The notes under the pieces are model-generated. The model did not search any database, was not told the origin of the DNA, and saw only the letters and a program-made list of their open reading frames with translations. DNA of 59,405 nucleotides from a virus, in the IMG/VR virus record IMGVR_UViG_3300043425_000920, positions 1-59,405 of that record. One strand, given 5' to 3'. The position numbers and the translations under genes are program-made. Below, in pieces: positions 37,180-45,448 of the stretch (position 1 is its first letter; each line of letters begins with the position of its first letter).

Positions 37180-38052
37180 ATGGGTGGTTCATCTTACGAT
37201 TTTAGTGCAAGAAGCACACGGTCTGCAACGTATGCAGTAAAATCTCTCGCAGATACTTTCGAACAAAGTAAAACGCGAATGATCCACGAATCTATGGAAC
37301 CAAAAGCCATCAAGATTCGTGAGGCAAGGGATTCAGCAGTTCATCCAAACACAGTTCCAATTATATTAGGAATGGATGTTACAGGTTCTATGGGGATTAT
37401 TCCTCATAATCTTGTAAAGGAGGGACTTCCAAAATTGATGAGTTCTATCATCAACGGTGGGGTTCCTGATGCCGCTCTTCTTTTTATTGCGGTTGGTGAT
37501 CATATATCAGATCGTTATCCTATCCAAGTAGGACAGTTCGAATCTGGTGATGAGGAACTTGATATGTGGTTAACTCGGACATATCTCGAAGGCAATGGTG
37601 GTGGTAATGGTGGTGAAAGCTACAGTCTTGTATGGGACTTTGCTGATAGGTTTGTAGTAACTGATGCATGGGAAAAACGTAAACAAAAAGGGTTTATTTT
37701 CACTTTTGGTGACGAGCCTATTCATCCAGTAATTCCAGCATCTTTCATTAATGCGACTTATGAAAATGCGGGTGCAGAAGGATCAGTAACAAGCGAAGAA
37801 CTTCTTCGAAAGATTGAAGAAAAATGGAATTATATCCATATTCATATCAATCACGGTTATAGATCCCAATCAGCAGAGAACGGTTTGCGTGATCTTCTTG
37901 GCGAACATTTAATTGTTACTCAAGATTATACAAAAATCCCAGAAATTATCGCACAATATGTGTTGAAAAACGTCCAGAAGGGTGTAGAATCAGGAGTAGA
38001 GACTACTCCACAGCAGAAACAAAATTTTGAAGAAACAGAGATTATTCTCTAA
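37180..38052 (+). CDS. vWA-domain protein (MIDAS-containing)
   Basis: 290 aa from the ATG at 37180. A von Willebrand A fold with the MIDAS motif DVTGSMG near residue 67, and later conserved strands (DAALLFIAVGDHISD, GFIFTFGDEPIHP) with a downstream Asp/Thr. VWA proteins bind divalent metal and act as scaffolds for protein assemblies. Phage versions are common, but their partners, often AAA+ ATPases, are not seen next to it. A terminator follows. Confidence 0.85.
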   Translation: MGGSSYDFSARSTRSATYAVKSLADTFEQSKTRMIHESMEPKAIKIREARDSAVHPNTVPIILGMDVTGSMGIIPHNLVKEGLPKLMSSIINGGVPDAALLFIAVGDHISDRYPIQVGQFESGDEELDMWLTRTYLEGNGGGNGGESYSLVWDFADRFVVTDAWEKRKQKGFIFTFGDEPIHPVIPASFINATYENAGAEGSVTSEELLRKIEEKWNYIHIHINHGYRSQSAENGLRDLLGEHLIVTQDYTKIPEIIAQYVLKNVQKGVESGVETTPQQKQNFEETEIIL

Positions 38053-38073
38053 AGTATCCGAAATTTTAAACTT

Positions 38074-38107
38074 AAAAGTGGAATAGAGCAATTTATTCCA
38101 CTTTTTT
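38074..38107 (+). terminator. Rho-independent terminator
   Basis: AAAAGTGGAATA pairs with TATTCCACTTTT across an eight-base loop, followed by a T-run. Confidence 0.88.
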
Positions 38108-38115
38108 ATTTTATA

Positions 38116-38298
38116 ATGATTGAATTACCATTAAACACAGAGCGGGGGTCCGTTTATCAACTATTAGCATTGAAAACTATTAGAAGAATAGAACCAGATA
38201 GAAATTGGACACTTATAACATTGGATAATCAAGAACAAATCCTCGTAACAAAAGATTATCGAACAATTTCATCACTTATCAAAAATCTTATTGATTAA
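38116..38298 (+). CDS. Unknown 60-aa protein
   Basis: MIELPLNTERGSVYQLLALK..., beta-rich small protein immediately after the terminator. No motif. Confidence 0.55.
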   Translation: MIELPLNTERGSVYQLLALKTIRRIEPDRNWTLITLDNQEQILVTKDYRTISSLIKNLID

Positions 38299-38302
38299 AA
38301 CT

Positions 38303-38392
38303 ATGGCAAAAAAACAAGCAGACCGTTATAAGTATATGTATAATGGCTTACGACAATCTCAAAGAATATATAATTCAACAATTTGTAGTTGA
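38303..38392 (+). CDS. Short ORF overlapping the LAGLIDADG start (29 aa)
   Basis: MAKKQADRYKYMYNGLRQSQ..., basic, ending inside the endonuclease gene. It could be the 5' remnant of a gene interrupted by the homing endonuclease, or chance. Low certainty. Confidence 0.25.
   Translation: MAKKQADRYKYMYNGLRQSQRIYNSTICS
38327..38334 (+). promoter_or_regulatory. Late-like box TATAAGTA
   Basis: Eight bases upstream of the ATG of the LAGLIDADG gene. The two minus-strand HNH genes have the closely related AATAAGTA. Confidence 0.45.
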
Positions 38393-39152
38393 AGGAAAAA
38401 CACAAAAAGAAATCGCAGAGGTATTAGGTAAAAGTGAACATAGTATATCATATCTAATAAGAAAGTACGGTATACAGCGGAATTCAAAAAATAAACGTCT
38501 AAAATATTCTTATGATGAGCAGTATTTTTCAAAATGGTCTGCGAATATGGCATATAGTCTAGGATTCTTGATATGTGACGGATATGTAATAGATACGGGT
38601 CGTGTGAGATGGATAGGTGTAGATATTCAAGAAAGAGATCGGTCGATTTTAGAGTTTATAAGGGATCAATTAGATTCTAGAATACCTATAACAGAAAGAG
38701 TGCGGATTGATAAAAGAACTAATATTGGCCCCTCTAAACAAGTGAGTTTAAAATTTGGTTCAAAGGCTATAATTGAAGATATAGCTACTATGGGCGTTTT
38801 TAAAAATAAGACTGGTAAAGAATTTGTGGTAGAAGTTCCAAAAGAATTTATTCCTGATTACCTGAGAGGAATTGTTGATGGTGATGGTAACATATATGTG
38901 GGTAAAACTAAATCTGGGGGATCACAATTTTCGATTAATATATATTCGGCATCAGAATCCTTTTTAACAGATTTAAAAGAAAAGTATATGTTTGGCTATG
39001 GCACAATTGTAAAGAAAAAAACAATATATGTTTTACGAATATTTCGTAAAAACGAAGTAGTTGAAATATTAAAATATATATATAATGGAAATTTTTGTTT
39101 AGAGAGAAAATATAAAAAATATTTAGAAATTAATGAATTATATGAAAAATAA
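38343..39152 (+). CDS. LAGLIDADG homing endonuclease with N-terminal HTH
   Basis: 269 aa. Residues 8-42 are a helix-turn-helix (EGKTQKEIAEVLGKSEHSISYLIRKYG). Two LAGLIDADG helices follow: MAYSLGFLICDGYVI near 60-74 and YLRGIVDGDGNIYV near 170-185, each with the catalytic acidic residue. A monomeric two-motif enzyme that makes 4-nt staggered cuts at a long site. No intron is evident, so it is free-standing. It overlaps the start of the PurA-like gene and may have inserted just upstream of it. Confidence 0.9.
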   Translation: MAYDNLKEYIIQQFVVEGKTQKEIAEVLGKSEHSISYLIRKYGIQRNSKNKRLKYSYDEQYFSKWSANMAYSLGFLICDGYVIDTGRVRWIGVDIQERDRSILEFIRDQLDSRIPITERVRIDKRTNIGPSKQVSLKFGSKAIIEDIATMGVFKNKTGKEFVVEVPKEFIPDYLRGIVDGDGNIYVGKTKSGGSQFSINIYSASESFLTDLKEKYMFGYGTIVKKKTIYVLRIFRKNEVVEILKYIYNGNFCLERKYKKYLEINELYEK

Positions 39153-40284
39153 AAAAGCTTATATTGTTGTTGGAATCGGACACGGGGACGAGGGAAAGGG
39201 AACAGTGACTGACTATATAACATCAGTTACCAAGAGTTCATTGGTTGTTAGATTTTCTGGCGGGGCACAATGCGCCCATAATGTTCACGTTAGAAATAAA
39301 CATTTTTGTTTTAAACAGCTATCCGCAGGAACTTTTGCAGGTGCGGATACACTTTTATTAGATAGTGTAATCGTAAATCCTATTCTTCTTATTCATGAGA
39401 TGCGAGATTTTGAAAGCAAATTCGGATTTCTTCCAAAAGTTTATGTTCATGAAAATGCATTAGTTACTACTCCTTATCATATCTATGCAAATCGCATTGA
39501 AGAGAAGGTTAATAATCATGGGTCTGTAGGTCTTGGGATTTATAAAACCGTCGAATATGCACAAAAATATAATCCACTTAAAATAGGTGACTTATCCAGT
39601 ATAAGGAATTCTTTTTTAGATATACATATATTTGATATTATTTCTAATTTCAGGGACGAGATTGGTCCTAAAGATTATGAGAAGGATGAAAATTGGGAAG
39701 GATTGTTTGTTGATGATCATGAAGAAGAGCAAGATTTAATTTCTATATATAAAAATATTGAAGCCTTCATCACAATTGTGAATGATGAAGATTGTAAGAA
39801 ATTGATTAATAATTCAGAAATCGTGGTATTTGAGGGAGCACAAGGAGCACTTCTTGATAAAGATCGTGGATTTTTACCTCATGTCTCTGCTACCGATACA
39901 ACGACACAATTAGCAGAAGATTTCCTAAAGAGGATCGATTATGACGGGCATATTCTTCGTATAGGTATCACACGGTCTTATGCAACGAGACATGGAAATG
40001 GACCACTTCCAACAGAAGTAAAGGGTATAGTGTTAAAAGGCGAAGATAACACATACAATGAATGGCAGAAAGGATTTCGTGTAGGGACACTAGACTATGA
40101 CTCCCTTAGATATGCATTATCATTTACTAAGGTTGATAAATTATTTGTAACCTGTTTGGATAATGATCCCTTTTATAAGGATGAGTTTTATCTCAGTCGT
40201 GCATTCGGTATCGCAATAGAATTGAAGCTGCCTTTATTTGGTTATTCTTTTGGCAAGGATCGTAGTCATAAAATTTTAATGTAA
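39142..40284 (+). CDS. purA: Adenylosuccinate synthetase homologue (PurA/PurZ superfamily)
   Basis: 380 aa from the ATG at 39142 (an in-frame ATG nine bases earlier overlaps the endonuclease end). The P-loop-like GHGDEGKG keeps the catalytic Asp16, His46 is kept in GGAQCAHNV, and FEGAQGALLD, SATDTT, ITRSYATRHGNGPLPTE and LDYDSLRYAL all match PurA. The guanine-recognition TKLD appears here as TCLD (337-340), Lys to Cys. PurA joins IMP and Asp using GTP; PurZ uses dGMP and (d)ATP and replaces the catalytic Asp by Ser. The kept Asp argues for PurA-type chemistry; the altered motif leaves the phosphate donor open. Confidence 0.88.
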   Translation: MKNKKAYIVVGIGHGDEGKGTVTDYITSVTKSSLVVRFSGGAQCAHNVHVRNKHFCFKQLSAGTFAGADTLLLDSVIVNPILLIHEMRDFESKFGFLPKVYVHENALVTTPYHIYANRIEEKVNNHGSVGLGIYKTVEYAQKYNPLKIGDLSSIRNSFLDIHIFDIISNFRDEIGPKDYEKDENWEGLFVDDHEEEQDLISIYKNIEAFITIVNDEDCKKLINNSEIVVFEGAQGALLDKDRGFLPHVSATDTTTQLAEDFLKRIDYDGHILRIGITRSYATRHGNGPLPTEVKGIVLKGEDNTYNEWQKGFRVGTLDYDSLRYALSFTKVDKLFVTCLDNDPFYKDEFYLSRAFGIAIELKLPLFGYSFGKDRSHKILM

Positions 40285-40285
40285 T

Positions 40286-41041
40286 ATGGAAATATCTGGT
40301 AATATAAATTATGATTTTATAAAATCTTATACTCCTGATTTTTTTGATAAAAATCCTAATTTGGATTTTGCACTAATGAGGAAGGCTATTACCGGGACTT
40401 ACCCAGAGAAAGTTACATTTTCGATGACAGTTCCTGATAGTTTAATCAGTTGGATCAGTAAGAAACCTAGTAAAATACGTTGTGATTTGAATAAAATTGC
40501 AAAAAGGCTCGACGAATATAATCTAGAGGTTGTTCCATTAACCCATACCTTGTTGGATGAATGGTATATTGGATATAAAAATTTCTTACATAGTATCGCA
40601 CACGGCATTGATCGTGTGGATGTACAAAGAATAAAAAATAATATAGGCGAATATCTACTAGTTATTGGTAGAGATTCGCTTGGATCAATACGTGGTGGAA
40701 GTATTCTTAAAAATCTTGACGAGAAATTATCTTATTCATATGCATGGTATTCTGATGAGTTTAAGAAGAATGGTGGCAGCACGGCATGTATCTTAAAAAG
40801 TATAGAATATGCTATAAGCAACGGATTTGAAACATTTTCTCTGGGTTTAGATACTAACTTATATGGTGGGCATTTATCGTTTGGGTTGTTACATTATAAG
40901 GATTCGCTCATGGAACCAATAAAACCGAACGGAGTTAATATGTATAAAATCTTCATAAATCCCAATACCACTAAATCTTTCTGTTATTTTATTCAAAGCG
41001 ATAAAAAATTGAAAAAAGTGATTATTAATAAGAAAGTCTGA
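40286..41041 (+). CDS. GNAT-like acyltransferase
   Basis: 251 aa. The C-terminal half fits a GNAT/FemAB-type fold: EYLLVIGRDSLGSIRGGSIL (beta strands over the cofactor site), then SYSYAWYSDEFKKNGGSTACILKSIEYAISNGF and FETFSLGLDTNLYGGHLSFG. The pyrophosphate-loop Q/RxxGxG is degenerate, so the donor is uncertain. It starts one base after the PurA-like stop, so it is co-translated and may act in the same pathway or simply share a promoter. Confidence 0.6.
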   Translation: MEISGNINYDFIKSYTPDFFDKNPNLDFALMRKAITGTYPEKVTFSMTVPDSLISWISKKPSKIRCDLNKIAKRLDEYNLEVVPLTHTLLDEWYIGYKNFLHSIAHGIDRVDVQRIKNNIGEYLLVIGRDSLGSIRGGSILKNLDEKLSYSYAWYSDEFKKNGGSTACILKSIEYAISNGFETFSLGLDTNLYGGHLSFGLLHYKDSLMEPIKPNGVNMYKIFINPNTTKSFCYFIQSDKKLKKVIINKKV

Positions 41042-41057
41042 AAGAAAAGACATTAAC

Positions 41058-41065
41058 GATAAGTA
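41058..41065 (+). promoter_or_regulatory. Late-like box GATAAGTA
   Basis: Twelve bases before the ATG at 41078 of the DUF1549/DUF1553 gene. The same variant precedes the HExxH gene at 27685. Confidence 0.4.
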
Positions 41066-41077
41066 TATCTCAGCAGT

Positions 41078-42784
41078 ATGAAAACTCTCATTTTATCTTT
41101 ACTCATATGCTTTTTTCCTTTTAGTGGAAATGCCTATAATGATTTAGACAGACATTTACAAAAATTTTATGTCGAAAACAAAGTAAAAGGCGACCCTACG
41201 AAAGTGGACGATCATACATGGCTCAAACGAACCTATTTAACTGTTGCAGGAAGAATACCTACTCTTTCCGAAACACAAGAATTTATAAAAAATAAGGAGC
41301 CCGTTAAGAAAAATAAAATTGTTGAGAAACTTTTACATTCAGAAGACTATGTGAATAATTTGTATAATTTCTGGGCTGATATATTTAGAATTCGTCCAGA
41401 AAGACTTTCTGATGGTACTGGTATTCTTAAGGCATATCCTTATATGGATTATGTGCGTGATTCTATTCGTGCTGATAAGCCATATGATAAATTTATATTC
41501 GATCTTCTCACTGCAACAGGGAAATACAGTGATAATGGTGCCACAGGATATATGCTCCGTGATACGGGTATGCCTTTAGATAACCTAGCCACCACTTTAC
41601 AACTGTTCATTGCCACCGATTTAAGTTGTGCCCAATGCCATGATGACCCATTTCAGGAATACACACAAAGACAGTTTTTTGAGATGGCAGCATTTTTCAA
41701 CACATTAGATAATAGAGAGTCGAGAAAAGAGTATGGTGATATTTTAAAAAAGGTCGATCAAGAAATTAAAGAGATTACGAAACAAGATCGTATAGATAAT
41801 AATGTTAGACAACTTCTTTCTGCAAATCTTTTCAATTTAAAAGATAATGATGCAAAAGAAATGAAGCTTCCTCATGACTATAAATATTCAGATGCAAAGC
41901 CTTTTGATGTCGTTAAACCGTTAACCCTTGATAGTAAATTGAAGGTAGTTGATTCTAATAAAAGAGAAGAATTGTCTAAATGGATAGTAGAACATGAGAA
42001 TTTTTCACTTGCAGTATCTAATCGTATTTGGGGATTAATCGTCGGCACCCCTTTAATTAGTCCAGAGACTAGTTTTGTATTAACAGATTATAATACAGGT
42101 TCGGTTTTAAAGTATTTAGGTGATTATCTCAAGGCGCATGGCTATAGTATCAAAGAACTTATCAGACATATAATAGAATCTGATTTCTACAATAGAGTGG
42201 CATACACAGGACCAACGACATTGTATAATTTTCAGTCTGTACAGATACAAAGACTACCATCATATCAGATATGGGATAATATATTAACTCTGGTAATCCC
42301 TGATACAAATTATTCTAAAATCGTTTTCGATGAATATTCTAATTTAATTGAAATAGATTGGAATAATGTTAGTGGGAAAGGTCTTTTAGAAAAGATGGAA
42401 ACCATACGAGCATATGATAGTAATATCACTAAGAATACTCTAAAATATAAGAACATAGATTTGATACGATCTGCATTTATAGTAAACCGAAATAGTTTTG
42501 TCGGTCAGTTTTTACGTGAGTATGGTAGCTCCGATAGAATACTAATAGATTCTACTGATAACAAAGGAAGTATAACACAAATTCTTATGTTGATGAATTC
42601 TCCTTTATTCGAATTGGTGACAAGTAAAGAGTCTATTATTTCTTCCATGTCTAAGGAAGAAATTTTTTCTACCGTTTTAACTCGGAATCCTAATATCGAG
42701 GAACGTGCAATAATTAATAAAACAGAAAAAAATGACCTGATTTGGGCATTGATAAATTCGAGAGAATTTTTGTTTAAGAAATAA
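41078..42784 (+). CDS. DUF1549/DUF1553 (PSCyt2/PSD1) protein, secreted, PVC-type
   Basis: 568 aa. A Sec signal peptide is visible (residues 1-19, cleaved near GNAYND). The DUF1549 part (about 25-260) includes DHTWLKRTYLTVAGRIPTLSE, PYDKFIFDLLTATG and LSCAQCHDDPFQEYTQRQFFEMAAFF with a CxxCH haem-type motif at 184-188. The DUF1553 part (about 310-568) includes LAVSNRIWGLIVGTPLISP, GYSIKELIRHIIESDFYN, TQILMLMNSPLFE, LTRNPNIEERAII and the closing DLIWALINSREFLF. Abundant in Planctomycetota and Verrucomicrobiota, where it pairs with DUF1501; function unknown. I know of no phage precedent. The full domain set makes a pseudogene unlikely. Confidence 0.92.
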   Translation: MKTLILSLLICFFPFSGNAYNDLDRHLQKFYVENKVKGDPTKVDDHTWLKRTYLTVAGRIPTLSETQEFIKNKEPVKKNKIVEKLLHSEDYVNNLYNFWADIFRIRPERLSDGTGILKAYPYMDYVRDSIRADKPYDKFIFDLLTATGKYSDNGATGYMLRDTGMPLDNLATTLQLFIATDLSCAQCHDDPFQEYTQRQFFEMAAFFNTLDNRESRKEYGDILKKVDQEIKEITKQDRIDNNVRQLLSANLFNLKDNDAKEMKLPHDYKYSDAKPFDVVKPLTLDSKLKVVDSNKREELSKWIVEHENFSLAVSNRIWGLIVGTPLISPETSFVLTDYNTGSVLKYLGDYLKAHGYSIKELIRHIIESDFYNRVAYTGPTTLYNFQSVQIQRLPSYQIWDNILTLVIPDTNYSKIVFDEYSNLIEIDWNNVSGKGLLEKMETIRAYDSNITKNTLKYKNIDLIRSAFIVNRNSFVGQFLREYGSSDRILIDSTDNKGSITQILMLMNSPLFELVTSKESIISSMSKEEIFSTVLTRNPNIEERAIINKTEKNDLIWALINSREFLFKK

Positions 42785-42785
42785 T

Positions 42786-42956
42786 ATGGATCTACTAATT
42801 TTACAATGTGATCAAGAGAATAAATTAAAGAAACTTGCAGAAAGAATCTATAACATGAAACTTTTGATAAACTTACCCGACGACGATAAAGACTTTTATG
42901 CTAAAAAATTAAAATGGCGTACAGAGTTAAACGATATAGAAAAACAAAAAATATGA
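42786..42956 (+). CDS. Unknown 56-aa protein inside the DUF1549-DUF1501 cassette
   Basis: MDLLILQCDQENKLKKLAER..., helical and charged. It starts one base after the DUF1549 stop and overlaps the DUF1501 start by ATGA, so all three are translationally coupled. It could be phage-derived glue or a small partner subunit. Confidence 0.6.
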   Translation: MDLLILQCDQENKLKKLAERIYNMKLLINLPDDDKDFYAKKLKWRTELNDIEKQKI

Positions 42957-44212
42957 ATACTGATATTACAAGAAGAGGATTTGTTCAGTCCTTAGCATAC
43001 ACAACACTAGGAGTAAGTTTCACTGCTCTAGGTGACACACTACCACTCAAGACAGCAGGTAAAGCTAAACATGTAATCTATGTTTACTTGGATGGAGGTA
43101 TATCTCATACAGATTTCCTCGATCCTAAAGATGATCCTCTTATTAAAGGAAATGCATCAGCTATAAAGACTACCGGTGATTTTTATATTTCTAGTTATTT
43201 TCCTAATCTCGCAAAACATGGAAATAAGTTTATTCCTATTAGAAGTATGACATCTAAATCAGGAGCACACGCCATGTCGAAATATACAGTGAAGACCTCT
43301 TATAATAAGAGTAGTCTTATTGTTCATCCAACATTAGGGTCTATATCATATAATCTTTTAGGGAAACAACACGAATCCATTCCAGATTATATCTCGATAT
43401 CTCCAGATACTGATAATCCTGGAGGTGGATATTTTAGTAAGAAATTTTATCCTTTATCTATTATAAATCCTAATGAGGGTTTGCGCTATAGTCGTATACT
43501 CGGGGCAGAAACGCAGTTCAATAATCGTATCCAAGTTCTCGATTCGTTAAATAAAGGGTTTATGAAAAATATCACTAACAGTGATGTGACATCATATTCA
43601 TCTATCTATGACGAAGCATTGAAACTCTTGAAGAGCGAAGATTTAAACGTTTTCGATCTTAATAAAGAGACAGAAGATGTCCGTAATAAATACGGAAAGA
43701 CTCAGATCGGTAGCGGATTACTCCTTGCAAAAAGACTCATTAAGAGTGGTGTTCGTTATTGTGAAGTTACCGTAGGAGGCTGGGATATGCACAACGATAT
43801 CGAAACCAATATGACAAATCGCGGCGGAGAACTTGATAAAGCCCTTGCATCACTTTTCGAAGATTTAACTAATGAAGGATTATTAAAAGATACTTTAGTA
43901 GTTGTTGCAACAGATTTCGGAAGAACTCCTAAATATAATGTCAATGAGGGTAAGGACCATCACCCGCAAGCATTCTCTATGCTTGTAGGTGGACTCGCTC
44001 TTGGAGGAAGACCTATCGGTAAAACGACTGCAAATGCAGAGAGAGTGGAAGAAAATCCAGTGACACCTGGGATGCTTAATGCAACCATTGGTCATTTTCT
44101 AGGAATACCTTATGATAAGGTTTGGACAACTCCATCCGATAGTTCAGCCCCTGGCAGACCCATGAGCATAGGAAACAAAGAGGCTCCTATTAAAGAACTT
44201 ATAACTATTTAA
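42953..44212 (+). CDS. DUF1501 protein with Tat-type signal
   Basis: 419 aa from the ATG at 42953. The N-terminus MNTDITRRGFVQSLAYTTLG has a twin-arginine motif (TRRGFV, Arg7-Arg8) and a hydrophobic stretch. Family motifs: KHVIYVYLDGGISHTDFLDPK, the Ser/His-rich MTSKSGAHAMSKYT, VTVGGWDMHNDIETN, LVVVATDFGRTPKYN and GKDHHPQAFSMLVGG, which resemble metal ligands of alkaline phosphatase/sulfatase-like folds. In PVC bacteria these genes sit next to DUF1549/DUF1553 genes, as here. Likely exported folded to the periplasm. Role in infection unknown. A terminator closes the operon. Confidence 0.92.
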   Translation: MNTDITRRGFVQSLAYTTLGVSFTALGDTLPLKTAGKAKHVIYVYLDGGISHTDFLDPKDDPLIKGNASAIKTTGDFYISSYFPNLAKHGNKFIPIRSMTSKSGAHAMSKYTVKTSYNKSSLIVHPTLGSISYNLLGKQHESIPDYISISPDTDNPGGGYFSKKFYPLSIINPNEGLRYSRILGAETQFNNRIQVLDSLNKGFMKNITNSDVTSYSSIYDEALKLLKSEDLNVFDLNKETEDVRNKYGKTQIGSGLLLAKRLIKSGVRYCEVTVGGWDMHNDIETNMTNRGGELDKALASLFEDLTNEGLLKDTLVVVATDFGRTPKYNVNEGKDHHPQAFSMLVGGLALGGRPIGKTTANAERVEENPVTPGMLNATIGHFLGIPYDKVWTTPSDSSAPGRPMSIGNKEAPIKELITI

Positions 44213-44231
44213 AATACGGAATAATATTAAA

Positions 44232-44262
44232 AACCCCAAAGAATATTCTTTGGGGTTTTTTT
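44232..44262 (+). terminator. Rho-independent terminator
   Basis: AACCCCAAAGAAT pairs with ATTCTTTGGGGTT with almost no loop, followed by T7. Ends the DUF1549-DUF1501 operon. Confidence 0.88.
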
Positions 44263-44270
44263 GCGTTATG

Positions 44271-44278
44271 AATAAGTA
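44271..44278 (+). promoter_or_regulatory. Late-like box AATAAGTA
   Basis: Five bases upstream of the ATG at 44284. Confidence 0.4.
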
Positions 44279-44283
44279 ATAGT

Positions 44284-44661
44284 ATGAATTTACAACCAAG
44301 TACTAGTTTTATGTATAATGACCGTAGAGAGCTTTTCGCATGGGAACTCTCATTTGGTGGACACGGCCAAATACCTCTGACTGGTGCAGGAACATTTGTA
44401 CCGACATCCTCAGATTATGTATTCTATAGAATAGATTTTTTAACTAATTCAGTAGTAGCATCTGTAGGTATGCGAACACAACACAGCGATGGTCAACACA
44501 CAGGAACCATATATTCTGCAACTCCTAGTGCATTTAATTCATTTTCGTTTCCTGCGGGCTATACATGGACAGCCCCTATCACTAGTATAACACTAGGATC
44601 AGGAACGGGTATTGCTTATCAGTATAAGAAATTCATTCCTGAAGATCTTGTGAATACGTAA
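44284..44661 (+). CDS. Putative virion decoration or fibre protein (125 aa)
   Basis: 125 aa, Ser/Thr/Gly-rich and beta-dominated (FAWELSFGGHGQIPLTGAG..., ITSITLGSGTGIAYQYKKF). A late-like box precedes it. It ends exactly where the minus-strand genes begin, with no intervening terminator. Structural role inferred from composition and promoter. Confidence 0.5.
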   Translation: MNLQPSTSFMYNDRRELFAWELSFGGHGQIPLTGAGTFVPTSSDYVFYRIDFLTNSVVASVGMRTQHSDGQHTGTIYSATPSAFNSFSFPAGYTWTAPITSITLGSGTGIAYQYKKFIPEDLVNT

Positions 44662-44868
44662 TCATCCGAGACGTTCGATAAGTTCGTAAATACGTCTTAT
44701 ACCAATACGATAACTCTTCGGAAGTTTGTCGATTAGTTTATAATAATCTTCAGCGTTTTTACATTTTACCAATTCCGGCCTAACAGCATCACATAGTTGA
44801 ATTTCGACTACTTGGAGTGCCTCATATGCCTTAATAAATTCAGTTATAGCATTATCTAAATTGTTCAT
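44662..44868 (-). CDS. Unknown 68-aa helical protein
   Basis: The start at MNNLDNAITEF (44868) is preferred because the longer frame overlaps the upstream gene stop. All-helical (EFIKAYEALQVVEIQLCDAV). Function unknown. Confidence 0.55.
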   Translation of the reverse strand: MNNLDNAITEFIKAYEALQVVEIQLCDAVRPELVKCKNAEDYYKLIDKLPKSYRIGIRRIYELIERLG

Positions 44869-44869
44869 A

Positions 44870-45118
44870 TTATTTAATAGTTTTTTTACCATCGACTACT
44901 TCGATGTATTTCTTTCGAGGAATATTGACTATACACTTTTCAATAAACCCGTTTTCAGTTTTTTGAGTTATAATGTAGATAAACGGGAGCAGTAGTTTAC
45001 CCTCTCGCTCGATCCAGTGATAGGCTTTTTTATAACTATCCTTCAGTTCCTCATCATCTAACTGAGAGTATCCATCACAATTATCAAGAACGATTCTATG
45101 TTTTTCTGGGTAACGCAT
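44870..45118 (-). CDS. Unknown 82-aa protein
   Basis: MRYPEKHRIVLDNCDGYSQL..., mixed helix and strand. One base from the next start. No motif. Confidence 0.55.
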   Translation of the reverse strand: MRYPEKHRIVLDNCDGYSQLDDEELKDSYKKAYHWIEREGKLLLPFIYIITQKTENGFIEKCIVNIPRKKYIEVVDGKKTIK

Positions 45119-45147
45119 TTGTTATTATAACACGGACGAGACTATTA

Positions 45148-45447
45148 TCAACGTCTTTCTTTCTCTAATTTTATAATCAATTCATCGAATAAAATAACTA
45201 TTCGTTCTAAATAAAGAGCAACTCCGGCTCCTGCAAATATAAAAGGGATTAGCATATTTATGGGCATATAAAATATACCAAATAATGCGCTTATATATAT
45301 TCCAGAGCAAAGGGAGCACTTTTGTAATTCCCGAGTAAATTCGAACTGGTTTAGAAAAGGGCGTATTTTTAAAATATCCATTATCTTCGCATGAACGAAT
45401 ATGAATGTTGCACCAAAGATAGCAAGAAATAGAATTATAATATCCAT
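45148..45447 (-). CDS. DUF1360-like membrane protein (99 aa)
   Basis: Two to three transmembrane segments (residues 2-18, 47-61 and 62-80) with the motif LQKCSLCSGIYISALFGIFY, which resembles the conserved CxxCxG core of DUF1360 membrane proteins. It starts one base after the subtilase stop. Function unknown. Confidence 0.6.
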   Translation of the reverse strand: MDIIILFLAIFGATFIFVHAKIMDILKIRPFLNQFEFTRELQKCSLCSGIYISALFGIFYMPINMLIPFIFAGAGVALYLERIVILFDELIIKLEKERR

Positions 45448-45448
45448 A

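Noticed and set aside
39142-40284. PurZ and a diaminopurine (Z) genome
   Set aside because: The catalytic Asp of PurA is retained, and no DatZ- or DpoZ-like gene is seen in the window.
41078-44212. Window as bacterial chromosome with a prophage
   Set aside because: Apart from this cassette all recognised genes are phage-type or translation/NAD modules common in large phages; no integrase, attachment site or host operon is visible.
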